Shown piece by piece: positions 17,146-26,398 of a DNA stretch of 64,000 nucleotides (position 1 is its first letter; every line of letters begins with the position of its first letter). A model generated the notes under the pieces. That model made no database searches, was not told where the DNA came from, and saw only the letters and a program-made list of their open reading frames with translations. Both the position numbers and the translations under genes were made by a program. Location: the NCBI GenBank assembly GCA_963823945.1, contig CAWGNK010000010.1:4264-68263 (forward strand). Direction: 5' to 3'. The stretch is from Bog-793 sp963823945. Lineage in GTDB: Bacteria > Actinomycetota > Acidimicrobiia > Acidimicrobiales > Bog-793.

Positions 17146-17901
17146 CTACTCAGTGCCGATCCCGCCGCTCCTGCCCGCCCGGCTCGCGGCCTCGCGGAGC
17201 GCCCGCACCTCGTGCGCCGCGAGCTCGCGGAACTGCCCGGGGACGAGGCGGTCGTCGGAGATCGGCCCGAGCCGCGTCCGCACGAGACGCCGCACGGGGT
17301 GGCCGACCGCCTCGCACATCCGGCGCACCTGGTGGTAGCGGCCCTCGTGGATGACGATCCGCACGACGCCGGGCCCCCGGCGCGCGACCTTCGCCGGCGC
17401 CGTGACGACGCCCGGCTCGATCTCGACACCCTCGCGCAGCGCCCGCAGCGCCGCCGGCGCGGGGTCACCCTCCACCTCGGCGAGGTACTCCTTGTCGACG
17501 CCGTGGCTCGGGTGGGCGAGGAGTTGCGCGAGATCGCCGTCGTTCGTGCAGATGATGAGGCCCTCGGTCGCGAAGTCCAGCCGCCCGACGGCGAAGACGC
17601 GGGGTTCGGCGGGCACGAGGTCGAGGATCGTCGGGCGCCCCTCCGGGTCACGCGCCGTCGTCACCACCCCGGCGGGCTTGTTGACGAGCCAGTAGACGAG
17701 CCCCGGCAGGATCCCCACCTCGACGCCGTCCACGGCGACCCGGTCGCGCCCGGGCTCGACGCGCCGGCCGAGCCGGGCGGTCTCGCCGTTCACCGTCACC
17801 CGCCCCGCCTCGATGAGGACCTCGGCCGAGCGTCGCGAGCCGAAGCCGGTCCGGGCGAGCACCTTCTGCAGGCGGACGCCCCCCGGGGGGTCGGAGGTCA
17901 C
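17146..17901 (-). CDS. rluB: 23S rRNA pseudouridine synthase, RluB/RsuA family
   Basis: 251 residues. An S4 RNA-binding domain occupies about 8-65 (VRLQKVLARTGFGSRRSAE), followed by the RsuA/RluB catalytic domain with GRLDFATEGL near 107, whose Asp is the nucleophile, and HQVRRMCEAVGHPV near 190. The gene overlaps the scpB stop by 4 bases and is followed after 12 bases by aroH. The scpA-scpB-rluB order is conserved in actinobacteria. The modified uridine is inferred from family, not from the sequence. Confidence 0.94.
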   Translation of the reverse strand: MTSDPPGGVRLQKVLARTGFGSRRSAEVLIEAGRVTVNGETARLGRRVEPGRDRVAVDGVEVGILPGLVYWLVNKPAGVVTTARDPEGRPTILDLVPAEPRVFAVGRLDFATEGLIICTNDGDLAQLLAHPSHGVDKEYLAEVEGDPAPAALRALREGVEIEPGVVTAPAKVARRGPGVVRIVIHEGRYHQVRRMCEAVGHPVRRLVRTRLGPISDDRLVPGQFRELAAHEVRALREAASRAGRSGGIGTE

Positions 17902-18485
17902 TCCACCGGGCCCGCGCGCAACGCCTTCTCCAGGCCCTCGACGATGCCGGCGTCCGGCACGAAGCCGTCGAGCGGGGGCAGGTCGGCGAGCGAGTCGAGT
18001 CCGAGCCGCTCGAGGAACGCCGTCGTCGTCCCGAAAAGGATCGCCAGTCCCGGGCCGTCGTCACGGCCGACCGGCTCGACGTAGCCGCGCAGGGTGAGGA
18101 GGCGCAATACCCCCTCGCAGTTCACGCCGCGGATCGCCGCCACCTGGCCGCGCGAGATCGGCTGCTTGTACGCCACGATGGCGAGCGTCTCGAGGGCGGC
18201 CGGTGAGAGGCGGTGCGGCGCGTCGTCGAGGATGAACCGCTCGACATAGCCGCGGTAGGCGGGGTGGCTCTGCAGCCGGTAGCCGCCGGCGACCCGGACG
18301 AGCTCGAATCCGCGCTCCTCCTCCTCGTAGGCGACCCGCAGGGCCGCGCAGAGCTCGTCGGCCCGCTCGACGGGCACCTCCAGGAGCTCGGCGAGCAGGC
18401 CCGCGGGCACGGGATCGGTCGCGACGGTGAGGACCGCCTCGATGGCGGCGGCCTCGGCGCGCCATGCGGGCGGGAACGGGCTCAC
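17898..18485 (-). CDS. scpB: segregation and condensation protein B
   Basis: 195 residues from GTG at 18485 in a GTGA overlap with the scpA stop; an upstream extension in the same frame is antisense low-complexity and was dropped. The two winged-helix domains are visible as EAVLTVATDPVPAGLLAELL and LETLAIVAYKQPISRGQVAAI with IRGVNCEGVLRLL. ScpB dimers bind the ScpA kleisin and regulate the SMC complex that condenses and separates chromosomes. The smc gene itself is not in the window. Confidence 0.95.
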   Translation of the reverse strand: MSPFPPAWRAEAAAIEAVLTVATDPVPAGLLAELLEVPVERADELCAALRVAYEEEERGFELVRVAGGYRLQSHPAYRGYVERFILDDAPHRLSPAALETLAIVAYKQPISRGQVAAIRGVNCEGVLRLLTLRGYVEPVGRDDGPGLAILFGTTTAFLERLGLDSLADLPPLDGFVPDAGIVEGLEKALRAGPVE

Positions 18486-19279
18486 GGGGTCGTCTCGGCG
18501 GCGAGATCCGAGTCGTCGAGGTCGCCGGTCACCTGGGGGACGCGGTCGGGAGAGACGGTCCAGCGCACCGTCAGGGTGCCAAATGTGGAGGCCTGGTCGA
18601 GCTCGACGAGCTCTTGCTTGTAGAGCTCGAGGACGGCGAGAAAGCAGGCGACGACGTGCGCCGTCGACGGCAGGCGGGCGGTGAGCTCGCGGAACGACGC
18701 CTGGCCGCGCGTGGCGAGCTCGGAGGCCACGTCGAGGATCGTCGCCGCCACGCTCACCTCGTCGGCGAGCACGTGGGCGTCGCCGATCACCGGTGCCGGC
18801 CGGGCGCTGAGCGCCCAGCGGGCGACCTCGGCGAGCCGCGCCGCCGTCACGCCGGCGAGCAGGTCGGGAACCACCTCGACGAAGCGCTCGTCCGGCCCGG
18901 CCCGGCGGGCGACCGAGCGCGAGGCCGCCTGCTCGAGGGCGGCGAGGGTCGCCGCGGCCGAGGTGAAGGTCCGGCACTCGACGAGCCGGGCGAGCAGGTA
19001 GTCCCGGGCCTCGTAGAGGGCGAGCTCCTCCTCGAGGTCGAGGTCGTCCCGGCCGGGGATCAGGCGGTGGCACTTCAGCTCGACGAGAGTCGCCGCGATG
19101 AGGAGGAACTCGGTCGAGACCTCGAGGTCGACGGTCTTCGCGCGGTTCATCTCGGCGACGAAGGCGTCGACGATCTGGGACAGCTTGACCTCGTAGATCT
19201 CGACCTCCTGGGCCGAGATCAGCTGCAGGAGCAGGCTGAACGGCCCATCGAACACGTCGAGATGGACTTCGTAGGTCAC
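18482..19279 (-). CDS. scpA: segregation and condensation protein A (kleisin)
   Basis: 265 residues from GTG at 19279. The N-terminal kleisin region reads VHLDVFDGPFSLLLQLI, which binds the SMC neck, then comes STEFLLIAATLVELK, an acidic middle (DDLDLEEELALYEARDYL), and a C-terminal winged helix with VVACFLAVLELYKQELVEL that binds the SMC head. It is first in an scpA-scpB-rluB-aroH-aroA-cmk run and is divergent from trpS across 77 bases, where the promoter of the run should lie. ParA, which often precedes scpA in actinobacteria, is missing here. Confidence 0.95.
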   Translation of the reverse strand: MTYEVHLDVFDGPFSLLLQLISAQEVEIYEVKLSQIVDAFVAEMNRAKTVDLEVSTEFLLIAATLVELKCHRLIPGRDDLDLEEELALYEARDYLLARLVECRTFTSAAATLAALEQAASRSVARRAGPDERFVEVVPDLLAGVTAARLAEVARWALSARPAPVIGDAHVLADEVSVAATILDVASELATRGQASFRELTARLPSTAHVVACFLAVLELYKQELVELDQASTFGTLTVRWTVSPDRVPQVTGDLDDSDLAAETTP

Positions 19280-19356
19280 GTCTGCACGCTACCGTCGCCG
19301 TCGCCCCGCATGGTGAACGGTCCAGTCGGCCCCGGCCCGCCCACTAAGTTTTGTTC

Positions 19357-20361
19357 ATGGCACGGATCTTCTCTGGCGTCCAGCCGTCCGGCTCGCTCCA
19401 CCTCGGCAACTACATCGGCGCCTTCCGCCAGTGGGTCGAGGGCCAGAAGGTGGACGACGGCGTCTTCTGTGTCGTCGACCTGCACGCCCTCACCCAGGAG
19501 ACCTCACCCGACCAGTTGCGCAGCCGCACCCTCGAGACGGCGGCGGGGCTGCTGGCGGCGGGGCTCGACCCCGCGGCCTGCACGATCTTTCTGCAGAGCC
19601 ACGTCGCCGAGCACGCCGAGCTCTCCTGGCTGCTGGAGTGCACCGCCTCGTACGGCGAGCTCGGGCGGATGACGCAGTTCAAGGACAAGGCCCGCGGGCA
19701 GGCCGCCGTGCGCGCCGGGCTCTTCACCTATCCCGTCCTCATGGCGGCCGACATCCTGCTCTACGACACCGACCGGGTCCCCGTCGGCGACGACCAGCGC
19801 CAGCACATCGAACTCACCCGCGACCTCGCGATGCGTTTCAACGCCTCCTACGGCGAGACCTTCGTCGTGCCAGAGATCGAGCTGCCACGGGTCGGCGCCC
19901 GGGTGATGGACCTCCAGCACCCCGAGAACAAGATGTCCAAGAGCGCCACCTCGCCGGCCGGCACGATCTCGATCGACGACCCGCCCGACGAGATCGACAA
20001 GAAGATCCGCCGCGCCGTGACCGACGCCGAGACCGAGGTCCGCTACGACCGCGAGGCCAAGCCTGGTGTCTCGAACCTCCTCGAGCTGCTCTGCGCCGCC
20101 ACCGGGGAGTCCCCGGCGGCCGCCGCCGCCCGCTACGACAGCTACGGCGCCCTGAAGGCCGACACCGCCGGAGCCGTCGTCGAGCTCCTCCGCCCGGTGC
20201 GCGAGCGCTACGTCGAGCTCACCCGCGACCCGGGCGCCCTCGCCACGATCCTCGAGCAGGGCGCCGACCAGGCCCGCCAGATCGCCGCCGTCACGCTCGA
20301 GCGCGCCCAGCGTGCCATCGGCCTCGTTGGGCGCTCACCGTCGTCGCCGGGGAAAGCCTGA
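19357..20361 (+). CDS. trpS: tryptophanyl-tRNA synthetase
   Basis: 334 residues from ATG at 19357; an in-frame TTG two codons earlier was not preferred. This class I synthetase shows a HIGH-type motif SGSLHLGNYIG near residue 11, the conserved GVFCVVDLHALT, DRVPVGDDQRQHIELTRD, and KMSKS near 195. It charges tRNA-Trp. It lies alone in the plus orientation within a block of minus-strand genes, between the scpA and M50 protease genes, and ends directly against the stop codon of the convergent protease gene. No T-box or other leader is visible in the 77 bases upstream. Confidence 0.97.
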   Translation: MARIFSGVQPSGSLHLGNYIGAFRQWVEGQKVDDGVFCVVDLHALTQETSPDQLRSRTLETAAGLLAAGLDPAACTIFLQSHVAEHAELSWLLECTASYGELGRMTQFKDKARGQAAVRAGLFTYPVLMAADILLYDTDRVPVGDDQRQHIELTRDLAMRFNASYGETFVVPEIELPRVGARVMDLQHPENKMSKSATSPAGTISIDDPPDEIDKKIRRAVTDAETEVRYDREAKPGVSNLLELLCAATGESPAAAAARYDSYGALKADTAGAVVELLRPVRERYVELTRDPGALATILEQGADQARQIAAVTLERAQRAIGLVGRSPSSPGKA

Positions 20362-21129
20362 CTAGAAGAGCACCGGCCCGATGCCGACGAGGCGTCCCCA
20401 CCATTCAGTGCCGAAGTTGAACAGGCTGTCGAGCGCGCCCGGGGCGGCGAACACGAGGATGAGGACGAAGACGAGCGACAGCATCCGGAGCCGGTAGTAC
20501 TGGGGCAACCACTCGCGGGGCAGGAACCACTCGACGACGGAGGCGCCGTCGAGCGGCGGGATCGGGATCAGGTTGAACACGGCGATGATCACGTTCACGA
20601 CGCCGAACAGGAACAGGACCTCGTCGCCTAGCGGCCACCGCGTGATGTCGCCACTCAGGCTCGTGAGGTTGGCGACGGCATGGAAGGTGAACCCGGCCGC
20701 CAGGGCGAGGATGATGTTCGTCGCCGGCCCGGCGAGCCCGACGAGCACCGCCTGGTTGCGCGGGTGACGGAGCCGGTCGACGCGGACCGGGACGGGCTTG
20801 GCCCAGCCGAACGCCGAATGCGTTGTCACGAGGAGCAGGATCGGCAGCAGCACCGTGCCGATCGGGTCGACATGGCGGATCGGGTTGAGCGTCAGCCGCC
20901 CGGCGCGCTTGGCGGTGTCGTCGCCGCACCAGTAGGCGACGACGCCGTGGCTGACCTCGTGGAGGATGATCGTCGGGATCAGGACGACGAAGAACAGCAG
21001 CTCCTCGCTGTGCAGGGCGTGGTGCCGTGCCGCCTCGAAGACGATGGCGACGAGGATCGCCAGCCCGGCGAGGACCCAGGGTCCTTCGCGGTGAAAGCGC
21101 GCGACTCGTGCCTCGTGGGTCAGCGACAC
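20362..21129 (-). CDS. site-2 protease-like M50 metalloprotease
   Basis: 255 residues from GTG at 21129, 10 bases after the DksA-like gene; the longer frame to 21195 would overlap that gene by 56 bases. The protein is polytopic with a zinc motif HEVSH inside the transmembrane segment LIPTIILHEVSHGVVAYW, a second ligand site PIPPLDGA, and GLAGPATNIILALA. This is the short PDZ-less M50 group that cleaves substrates in the membrane or acts as a chaperone-like protease. No substrate such as an anti-sigma factor is linked to it here. Confidence 0.9.
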   Translation of the reverse strand: MSLTHEARVARFHREGPWVLAGLAILVAIVFEAARHHALHSEELLFFVVLIPTIILHEVSHGVVAYWCGDDTAKRAGRLTLNPIRHVDPIGTVLLPILLLVTTHSAFGWAKPVPVRVDRLRHPRNQAVLVGLAGPATNIILALAAGFTFHAVANLTSLSGDITRWPLGDEVLFLFGVVNVIIAVFNLIPIPPLDGASVVEWFLPREWLPQYYRLRMLSLVFVLILVFAAPGALDSLFNFGTEWWGRLVGIGPVLF

Positions 21130-21139
21130 GCCGGGGGTG

Positions 21140-21487
21140 TCAGCGCCGGGCGTTCGCGCAGGCGATGCAGGTGCGGACCGCCGGCTTGGCCTCAAGGCGC
21201 GCCGGGGCGATCGGCTGCCCGCACTTCTCGCACTTGCCGTAGGTGCCTGCCTCGACCTTGGCGAGGGCGTGCTCGACCTCGCCGAGCGCGCTGCGCAGCT
21301 CGGCGACCAGCGCCTCGGTCTCGCCGCGCTCGGCGGTGACCTGGCTCGAGTCGGCGAAGTTCGAGTCGTAGGACAAACCGGTGCTCGTCTGGGTCGCGAA
21401 CCCGAGCTCGGTCAGCTGACTCTCCAGCAAGGCGCGCTCGGCCTCCAGCAGCCCGCGGTAGTCGACAGTCTGCGCCTCGTTGGTCAC
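21140..21487 (-). CDS. TraR/DksA-family zinc finger protein
   Basis: 115 residues from GTG at 21487. An acidic helical N-terminal part (EALVAELRSALGEVEHAL) leads into KVEAGTYGKCEKCGQPI and CIACANARR, a Cys4 zinc finger typical of the DksA C-terminus. Small DksA/TraR relatives bind the RNA polymerase secondary channel, but many actinobacterial ones are uncharacterised and may instead support transcription of particular operons. It precedes the M50 protease by 10 bases and is 60 bases after xerD, so co-transcription is likely. Confidence 0.88.
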   Translation of the reverse strand: MTNEAQTVDYRGLLEAERALLESQLTELGFATQTSTGLSYDSNFADSSQVTAERGETEALVAELRSALGEVEHALAKVEAGTYGKCEKCGQPIAPARLEAKPAVRTCIACANARR

Positions 21488-21547
21488 GGTGGACAGACTA
21501 GTTCTCGGGCGCACCGATCAGTTACTCGAGGCGTCCGGACGCTCCCC

Positions 21548-22498
21548 TCAGGCCCTCGCGCCCCCGGCGGGGCGGCGGCGGGCACGGGGGTGGGCCGCGA
21601 GGTAGGCCCGCCGGAGGTGCTCCTGGGAGACCTTCGTGTACACCTGGGTCGTCGTGATGGAGGCGTGGCCGAGAAGTTCCTGGACGACCCGGATGTCCGC
21701 GCCGTGGTCGAGGAGGTGCGTCGCGAACGAGTGGCGCAGCACGTGCGGCGTGACCCGGTCCCCGAGCCCGACACGGCGCGCCGCCGTGTTGACGACCGTC
21801 CAGACGGCCTGCCTGCTCATCCGGCGCCCCCGCGTCGAGATGAACATCGCCTGGGCGTCGCCGCGCCCTGGCGTCCGCCCCCCCGAGATCCGCGGCCTGC
21901 CGGCCGGGCCGAGCCAGGCCGCGAGCGCGCGCAGCGCGCAGCGGCCGACCGGGACGATGCGCTCCTTGGAGCCCTTGCCGAGGACGCGGACGACGCCGCC
22001 TGAGGCGTCGAGGTCGGCGATCGACAGCCCGGTGAGCTCGGAGATGCGGATCCCGGTCGCGTAGAGGAGCTCGAGGATCGCCCGGTCCCGCAGGCAGCGG
22101 GGCTCGTCGCCGGCGACCGCGCCGAGCAGCCGCTCCACCTCGGCCTCGGTGAGGGCCTTCGGGACCCCCTCGGGGACGCGCGGGCCCTCGACCTCGCCCG
22201 TCGGGTCGGTGGGTGCCCCCCGCTCGTCGAGGCAGAAGGCGTGCAGGCCGCGGATCGCGGCGAGCGCCCGGGCCCGCGACGAGGCGGCGAGCCCGGCGTC
22301 ACCCAGGGCCGCGAGGTACCCGTCGAGGACGGCTGGGGTGACGTCGCGCAGCCCGAGCGCCCGCCCGGCGAGGTAGCGCTCGTAGGAGGCAAGGTCGCGC
22401 CGGTAGGCGACGATCGAGTTCGCGGCGCGGCCCCGCTCCACCGCGAGGTACGACAGGTACTCCTCGGCGTCGGCGCTCAGGGGAGCCCCGGACGCCAC
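21548..22498 (-). CDS. xerD: site-specific tyrosine recombinase XerD
   Basis: 316 residues with an N-terminal SAM-like core-binding domain (about 8-95, ending LAAIRGLHAFC) and a catalytic domain. All tyrosine-recombinase residues are seen: Arg in ATGIRISEL, Lys in GKGSKERIVP, HxxR in HVLRHSFATHLL, His in LGHASITTTQ and Tyr in VYTKVS. The order pyrG-NUDIX-xerD is the actinobacterial one, supporting the chromosome-dimer resolving XerD rather than an integrase. It overlaps the NUDIX stop by 22 bases. An insertion in the middle (GRPRISGGRTPGRGDAQ) is unusually Gly/Arg-rich. Confidence 0.93.
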   Translation of the reverse strand: MASGAPLSADAEEYLSYLAVERGRAANSIVAYRRDLASYERYLAGRALGLRDVTPAVLDGYLAALGDAGLAASSRARALAAIRGLHAFCLDERGAPTDPTGEVEGPRVPEGVPKALTEAEVERLLGAVAGDEPRCLRDRAILELLYATGIRISELTGLSIADLDASGGVVRVLGKGSKERIVPVGRCALRALAAWLGPAGRPRISGGRTPGRGDAQAMFISTRGRRMSRQAVWTVVNTAARRVGLGDRVTPHVLRHSFATHLLDHGADIRVVQELLGHASITTTQVYTKVSQEHLRRAYLAAHPRARRRPAGGARA

Positions 22499-23085
22499 GG
22501 TACGCGGCCCGGCCCTAGGGCGTGCCGGCGCGCGGCGACGCGGGCGCGCAACGCGAGCGCGCAGGCGATGATCGTCTTCGCGTCGACGAGCTCACCGGAC
22601 TCGACGAGGTCCCAGACGCTAGCGAGCGGCACCTTCTCGAGCGTCATGAAGTGCTCCTCGATGCCCTGGGTGGCGCGCTCGACCGGCGAGAGCTCCCCGG
22701 CGAGAAAGCACGTCGTCAGCTCGTCGTTGAAGCCGGGCGAGTTGTAGAAGGTGCCGATCTCCTCGAACCGGCCGGCGACCCGGCCGACCTCCTCGACGAG
22801 CTCGCGGCGGGCGCAGTCCTCGAGCGGCTCGCCCGGCACGTCGAGCTTGCCGGCGGGGATCTCGAGGATCACCCGGTTGAGGGCGCCCCGGAACTGGCGG
22901 ATCATGAGGACCGACCCGTCGTCCTCCACCGGCACGATGCAGACCGCCCCGGGGTGGCGCACGATCTCACGCTCGAAGGGCCTTCCGTCGGGATCGACGA
23001 AACCGCCGGCGACGAAGCGCAGGTACGAGGTGGCGAGCAGCTCGCGTTCGCCGACCTGGCGGAAACCCTGGTCAGGAGACGGCAT
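22477..23085 (-). CDS. NUDIX hydrolase, ADP-ribose pyrophosphatase type
   Basis: 202 residues from ATG at 23085, overlapping the pyrG stop by 14 bases. The NUDIX box is GKLDVPGEPLEDCARREL followed by VEEVG, with the IPAG lead-in typical of ADP-ribose pyrophosphatases, one residue longer in the first loop than in Escherichia coli NudF, as in the mycobacterial enzyme. It likely hydrolyses ADP-ribose to AMP and ribose-5-phosphate. The position immediately after pyrG and before xerD matches the mycobacterial order. Confidence 0.92.
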   Translation of the reverse strand: MPSPDQGFRQVGERELLATSYLRFVAGGFVDPDGRPFEREIVRHPGAVCIVPVEDDGSVLMIRQFRGALNRVILEIPAGKLDVPGEPLEDCARRELVEEVGRVAGRFEEIGTFYNSPGFNDELTTCFLAGELSPVERATQGIEEHFMTLEKVPLASVWDLVESGELVDAKTIIACALALRARVAARRHALGPGRVPWRPGLP

Positions 23086-24721
23086 CGAGCCCGACCTCGA
23101 AAAGGTGCGGGTTCCGTGCCTTGGCGCGTGCGACCGCCGCCCCGACGAACTCCCGGAACAGCGGGTGCGGCCGGTCCGGACGGCTCTTGAACTCGGGGTG
23201 CGCCTGGGTCCCGATGAAGAAGGGGTGCCCCGGCAGCTCGATGAACTCGACGAGGCGACCGTCGGGTGACGTGCCCGAGAGCCGCAGCCCGCCATCCTCG
23301 AGGCGCTGGCGAAAGCGGTTGTTCACCTCGTAGCGGTGCCGGTGCCGCTCGCTCACCGTCGTCTCGCCGTACATCGCCGCGACCTGGGAACCCTCCTCCA
23401 GGCGGGCGACGTAGGCACCGAGCCGCATCGTCCCGCCGAGGTCCGTGACGCCGGTCTGCTCGTCCATCAGGTCGATCACCGGGTACGGGGTCGCGGCGTC
23501 GAATTCGCGCGAGTTCGCCCCGGCGAGCCCGAGGATGCTGCGCGCGTAGTCGACCACCATCACCTGGAGCCCGAGGCACAGGCCCAGGCACGGCAGATCG
23601 TGCTCACGGGCGTACTTGGCGGCGGCGATCTTGCCTTCGATCCCGCGCACGCCGAAGCCGCCGGGGATGACGATCCCGTCGAGGCCGCCGAGGGCCGCCT
23701 CGACGACCGGCCCCTCGACCGTCTCGGACTCGATCCACTCGATCTCGATCCCCACGTCGTGGAAAAAGCCCCCGTGGTGGAGCGACTCGACGACGGAGAG
23801 GTAGGCGTCGGGGAGCCCGACGTACTTGCCGATCATGCCGACCCGCACGGTCTCCGTCGCCGAGGCCACGCGCTCGACAATCGACTCCCATTTCGAAAGG
23901 TCGATCGTCGTGCCCGGCCCGTCGAGCTTCAGTGTCTCGCAGACGACGTTGTCGAAGCCCTCCTCGTGGAGCAACAGCGGGATCTCGTAGATGGACTTCG
24001 CGTCGACCGAGGAGATGACCGCCTCGATCGGTACGTCGCACAGCAGCGAGATCTTGCGCTTCAGCCCCTCGTTCAGCTCCCGGGCCGAGCGGGTGACGAT
24101 GACGTCGGGCTGGACGCCGCGGCTGCGCAGCTCGGTGACCGAGTGCTGGGTCGGCTTCGTCTTCAGTTCGCCCGAGGGCGCGAGGTACGGCACGAGGGTG
24201 AGGTGGACGTAGCAGACGTTCTCGCGCCCGACGTCGTGGCGGAACTGCCGGATCGCCTCGAGGAAGGGCACGATCTCGATGTCGCCGACCGTCCCTCCGA
24301 TCTCGGTGATGACGACGTCGATCTCGTCGGTGGCGAGGCGCTTGATCCGCTCCTTGATCTCGTCGGTGATGTGCGGGATGACCTGGACGGTCCTGCCCAG
24401 GTAGTCACCGTGGCGCTCTTTTTGGATCACCGCCGAGTAGATCTGCCCGGTCGTCGAGTTGGAGATCCGGTAGAGGGTCTCGTCGATGAACCGCTCGTAG
24501 TGCCCGAGGTCGAGGTCGGTCTCGCCGCCGTCGTCGGTCACGAAGACCTCGCCGTGCTCGAACGGGTTGAGCGTCCCCGGGTCGAAGTTGATATACGGGT
24601 CGAGCTTGCACATCGTGATCCGCAGACCACGGGACTTCAGCAATCGACCCAGAGAGGAGGCGGCGAGCCCTTTCCCGAGGGAGCTCGACACCCCCCCGGT
24701 CACGAAAACGAACTTCGCCAC
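23072..24721 (-). CDS. pyrG: CTP synthase
   Basis: 549 residues, full length. The N-terminal synthetase domain opens with KFVFVTGGVSSSLGKG and carries KLDPYINFDPGT and GGTVGDIE. The C-terminal glutaminase domain has the nucleophile Cys in LCLGLQ near residue 382, GGFGVRGIEGK before it, and the His/Glu pair in HPEF near the end. It aminates UTP to CTP using ammonia from glutamine. The start Met is well fixed by homology to the conserved MAKFVFVTGG. It is 73 bases downstream of recN. Confidence 0.97.
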   Translation of the reverse strand: MAKFVFVTGGVSSSLGKGLAASSLGRLLKSRGLRITMCKLDPYINFDPGTLNPFEHGEVFVTDDGGETDLDLGHYERFIDETLYRISNSTTGQIYSAVIQKERHGDYLGRTVQVIPHITDEIKERIKRLATDEIDVVITEIGGTVGDIEIVPFLEAIRQFRHDVGRENVCYVHLTLVPYLAPSGELKTKPTQHSVTELRSRGVQPDVIVTRSARELNEGLKRKISLLCDVPIEAVISSVDAKSIYEIPLLLHEEGFDNVVCETLKLDGPGTTIDLSKWESIVERVASATETVRVGMIGKYVGLPDAYLSVVESLHHGGFFHDVGIEIEWIESETVEGPVVEAALGGLDGIVIPGGFGVRGIEGKIAAAKYAREHDLPCLGLCLGLQVMVVDYARSILGLAGANSREFDAATPYPVIDLMDEQTGVTDLGGTMRLGAYVARLEEGSQVAAMYGETTVSERHRHRYEVNNRFRQRLEDGGLRLSGTSPDGRLVEFIELPGHPFFIGTQAHPEFKSRPDRPHPLFREFVGAAVARAKARNPHLFEVGLDAVS

Positions 24722-24794
24722 GTCATCCTCCGCTGATCGGCCGCGTTAACGCTACAGGTCCCGCCCGGATGCGACGCGGACCCGGCCCCGACCC

Positions 24795-26390
24795 TCACCC
24801 GAACCGGCGCGCACCCACCTTTTCCAGCAATTCGGCGGCATGTTCACGGGCAGACTCGCTCTCGGGGTGTCCCGAGAGCATCCGCGAGAGTTCGACCACG
24901 CGCTCGTGACCAGCCACGGGGCGCACCCGGGCGATCGTGCGCGATTTCTCCTCCCGTTTCTCGACGACGAGGTGATTGTCCGCACACGCCGCGATCTGCG
25001 CGAGGTGCGTGACGACGAGCACCTGGTGGTCGGCGCCCAGCTCGGCGAGCGACGCCCCCACCGCCAGCGCCGCCTCGCCGCCGATTCCGGCGTCGACCTC
25101 GTCGAAGACGAGCGTCGGTGGCATCGAAGTCAGCACGAGCCGCAGGGCGAGCATCGCCCGGGCGAGCTCGCCGCCGGAGGCGACCTTGGCGAGCGGCAGC
25201 GCCGCCTCGCCGGGATTGGCGGCCAGCAAGAACTCGACCTCGTCACCGAGCCCGTCGGGCGGCACGACGACGCCGAGGCGCGCGCGGCGCAGCCCGAGGC
25301 TGTGCAGGTGGCCCTCGACCGTCGTGGCGAGCCGCCCCGCGGCGGCACGGCGGGCGTCGCCGACGAGCCTCTCGGCCGCGACGAGTGCGTCGCCGAGCTG
25401 GTCCCGGCGCGCCTCGATCTCGGCCCGCCGGGCGTCGGTGTCCTCGATGGCGCGCACCCGCGCGGCGATGCGTTCGGCCGCGGCGAGCACGTCAGCCACG
25501 TCGTCGCCGTGCTTGCGCACGAGGTTCCGCAGTAGCTGCCGCCTGGCCCGGACCTCCTCGAGGCGTTCCGGGTCCTCCTCGAAGGTCTCGGCGGCACGTC
25601 GCAGCTCCGTCGAGAGGTCGGCGAGCTCCGTGACGAGCCCGCGCAGCCGCCCGGCGAAGGCGGCGAGCAGGTCTTGGTGACCGAGCGCCTCGAGCGCCAC
25701 GCCCAGATCGGTCAGCGCGCCGGGCCGCGCTCCGCCCTCGAGCGTCTCGTAGGCCAAGGTCACCGCCTCGCGCAGCGCGGTGGCCGCCCGCAGCGTCTCC
25801 TCCTCGGTCTCGAGTCGCACGTCCTCGTCGGCCGAGGTGATCGCCGCCGCGGTGATCTCGGCGGCCTCGAAGCGCAACAGGTCGAGCTCGCGCTGGCGCT
25901 GGCGTTCGTCGCCGCCGAGAGCGGCGAGTTCGGCCTCGCAGTCGGCGACCTCGTGGCGCAACTCCCGCACCGGCCCGAGGTCGACCCCGGCGAACTGGTC
26001 GAGCGCCGCCCGCTGCATCGCCGGGCGCAGGAGTGACTGGTGGGCGTGCTGCCCGTAGAGGTCGACGAGGTCGCGACCGGCCTCCTCGAGCATCGTGAGC
26101 GGCACCATCCGGCCGTCGATCGAGGCGCGCGAGCGCCCGGCGCGCGGGACCACGCGGGCGAGGATGGTCTCCTCGTCGCCCGTGACGAAGCGGCCCTCGA
26201 CCGTCGTCTCCTCGGCGCCGGTGCGCACGATCGAGGCGTCGGCCCGCCCGCCGACGAGCAGCTCCAGCGCCTCGACGACGAGGGTCTTGCCGGCCCCGGT
26301 CTCACCGGTGATCGCTGTCAGCCCGGGGCCGAAGACGATGTCGACGTCCTCGATCACCCCCAGCTCGCGGACCCGCAGTTCGCCGAGCAC
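24795..26390 (-). CDS. recN: DNA repair protein RecN
   Basis: 531 residues of an SMC-like ATPase. The Walker A motif is TGETGAGKT near residue 30, a long coiled-coil arm occupies about 155-370 (Leu/Glu/Arg-rich), and the C-terminal head carries the ABC signature VASGGELARAMLAL and the Walker B TLVFDEVDAGIGG. RecN holds broken DNA ends during recombinational double-strand break repair. It begins 8 bases after the nadK stop, as in mycobacteria, so the two are co-transcribed. Confidence 0.96.
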   Translation of the reverse strand: MLGELRVRELGVIEDVDIVFGPGLTAITGETGAGKTLVVEALELLVGGRADASIVRTGAEETTVEGRFVTGDEETILARVVPRAGRSRASIDGRMVPLTMLEEAGRDLVDLYGQHAHQSLLRPAMQRAALDQFAGVDLGPVRELRHEVADCEAELAALGGDERQRQRELDLLRFEAAEITAAAITSADEDVRLETEEETLRAATALREAVTLAYETLEGGARPGALTDLGVALEALGHQDLLAAFAGRLRGLVTELADLSTELRRAAETFEEDPERLEEVRARRQLLRNLVRKHGDDVADVLAAAERIAARVRAIEDTDARRAEIEARRDQLGDALVAAERLVGDARRAAAGRLATTVEGHLHSLGLRRARLGVVVPPDGLGDEVEFLLAANPGEAALPLAKVASGGELARAMLALRLVLTSMPPTLVFDEVDAGIGGEAALAVGASLAELGADHQVLVVTHLAQIAACADNHLVVEKREEKSRTIARVRPVAGHERVVELSRMLSGHPESESAREHAAELLEKVGARRFG

Positions 26391-26398
26391 GATTCCGG

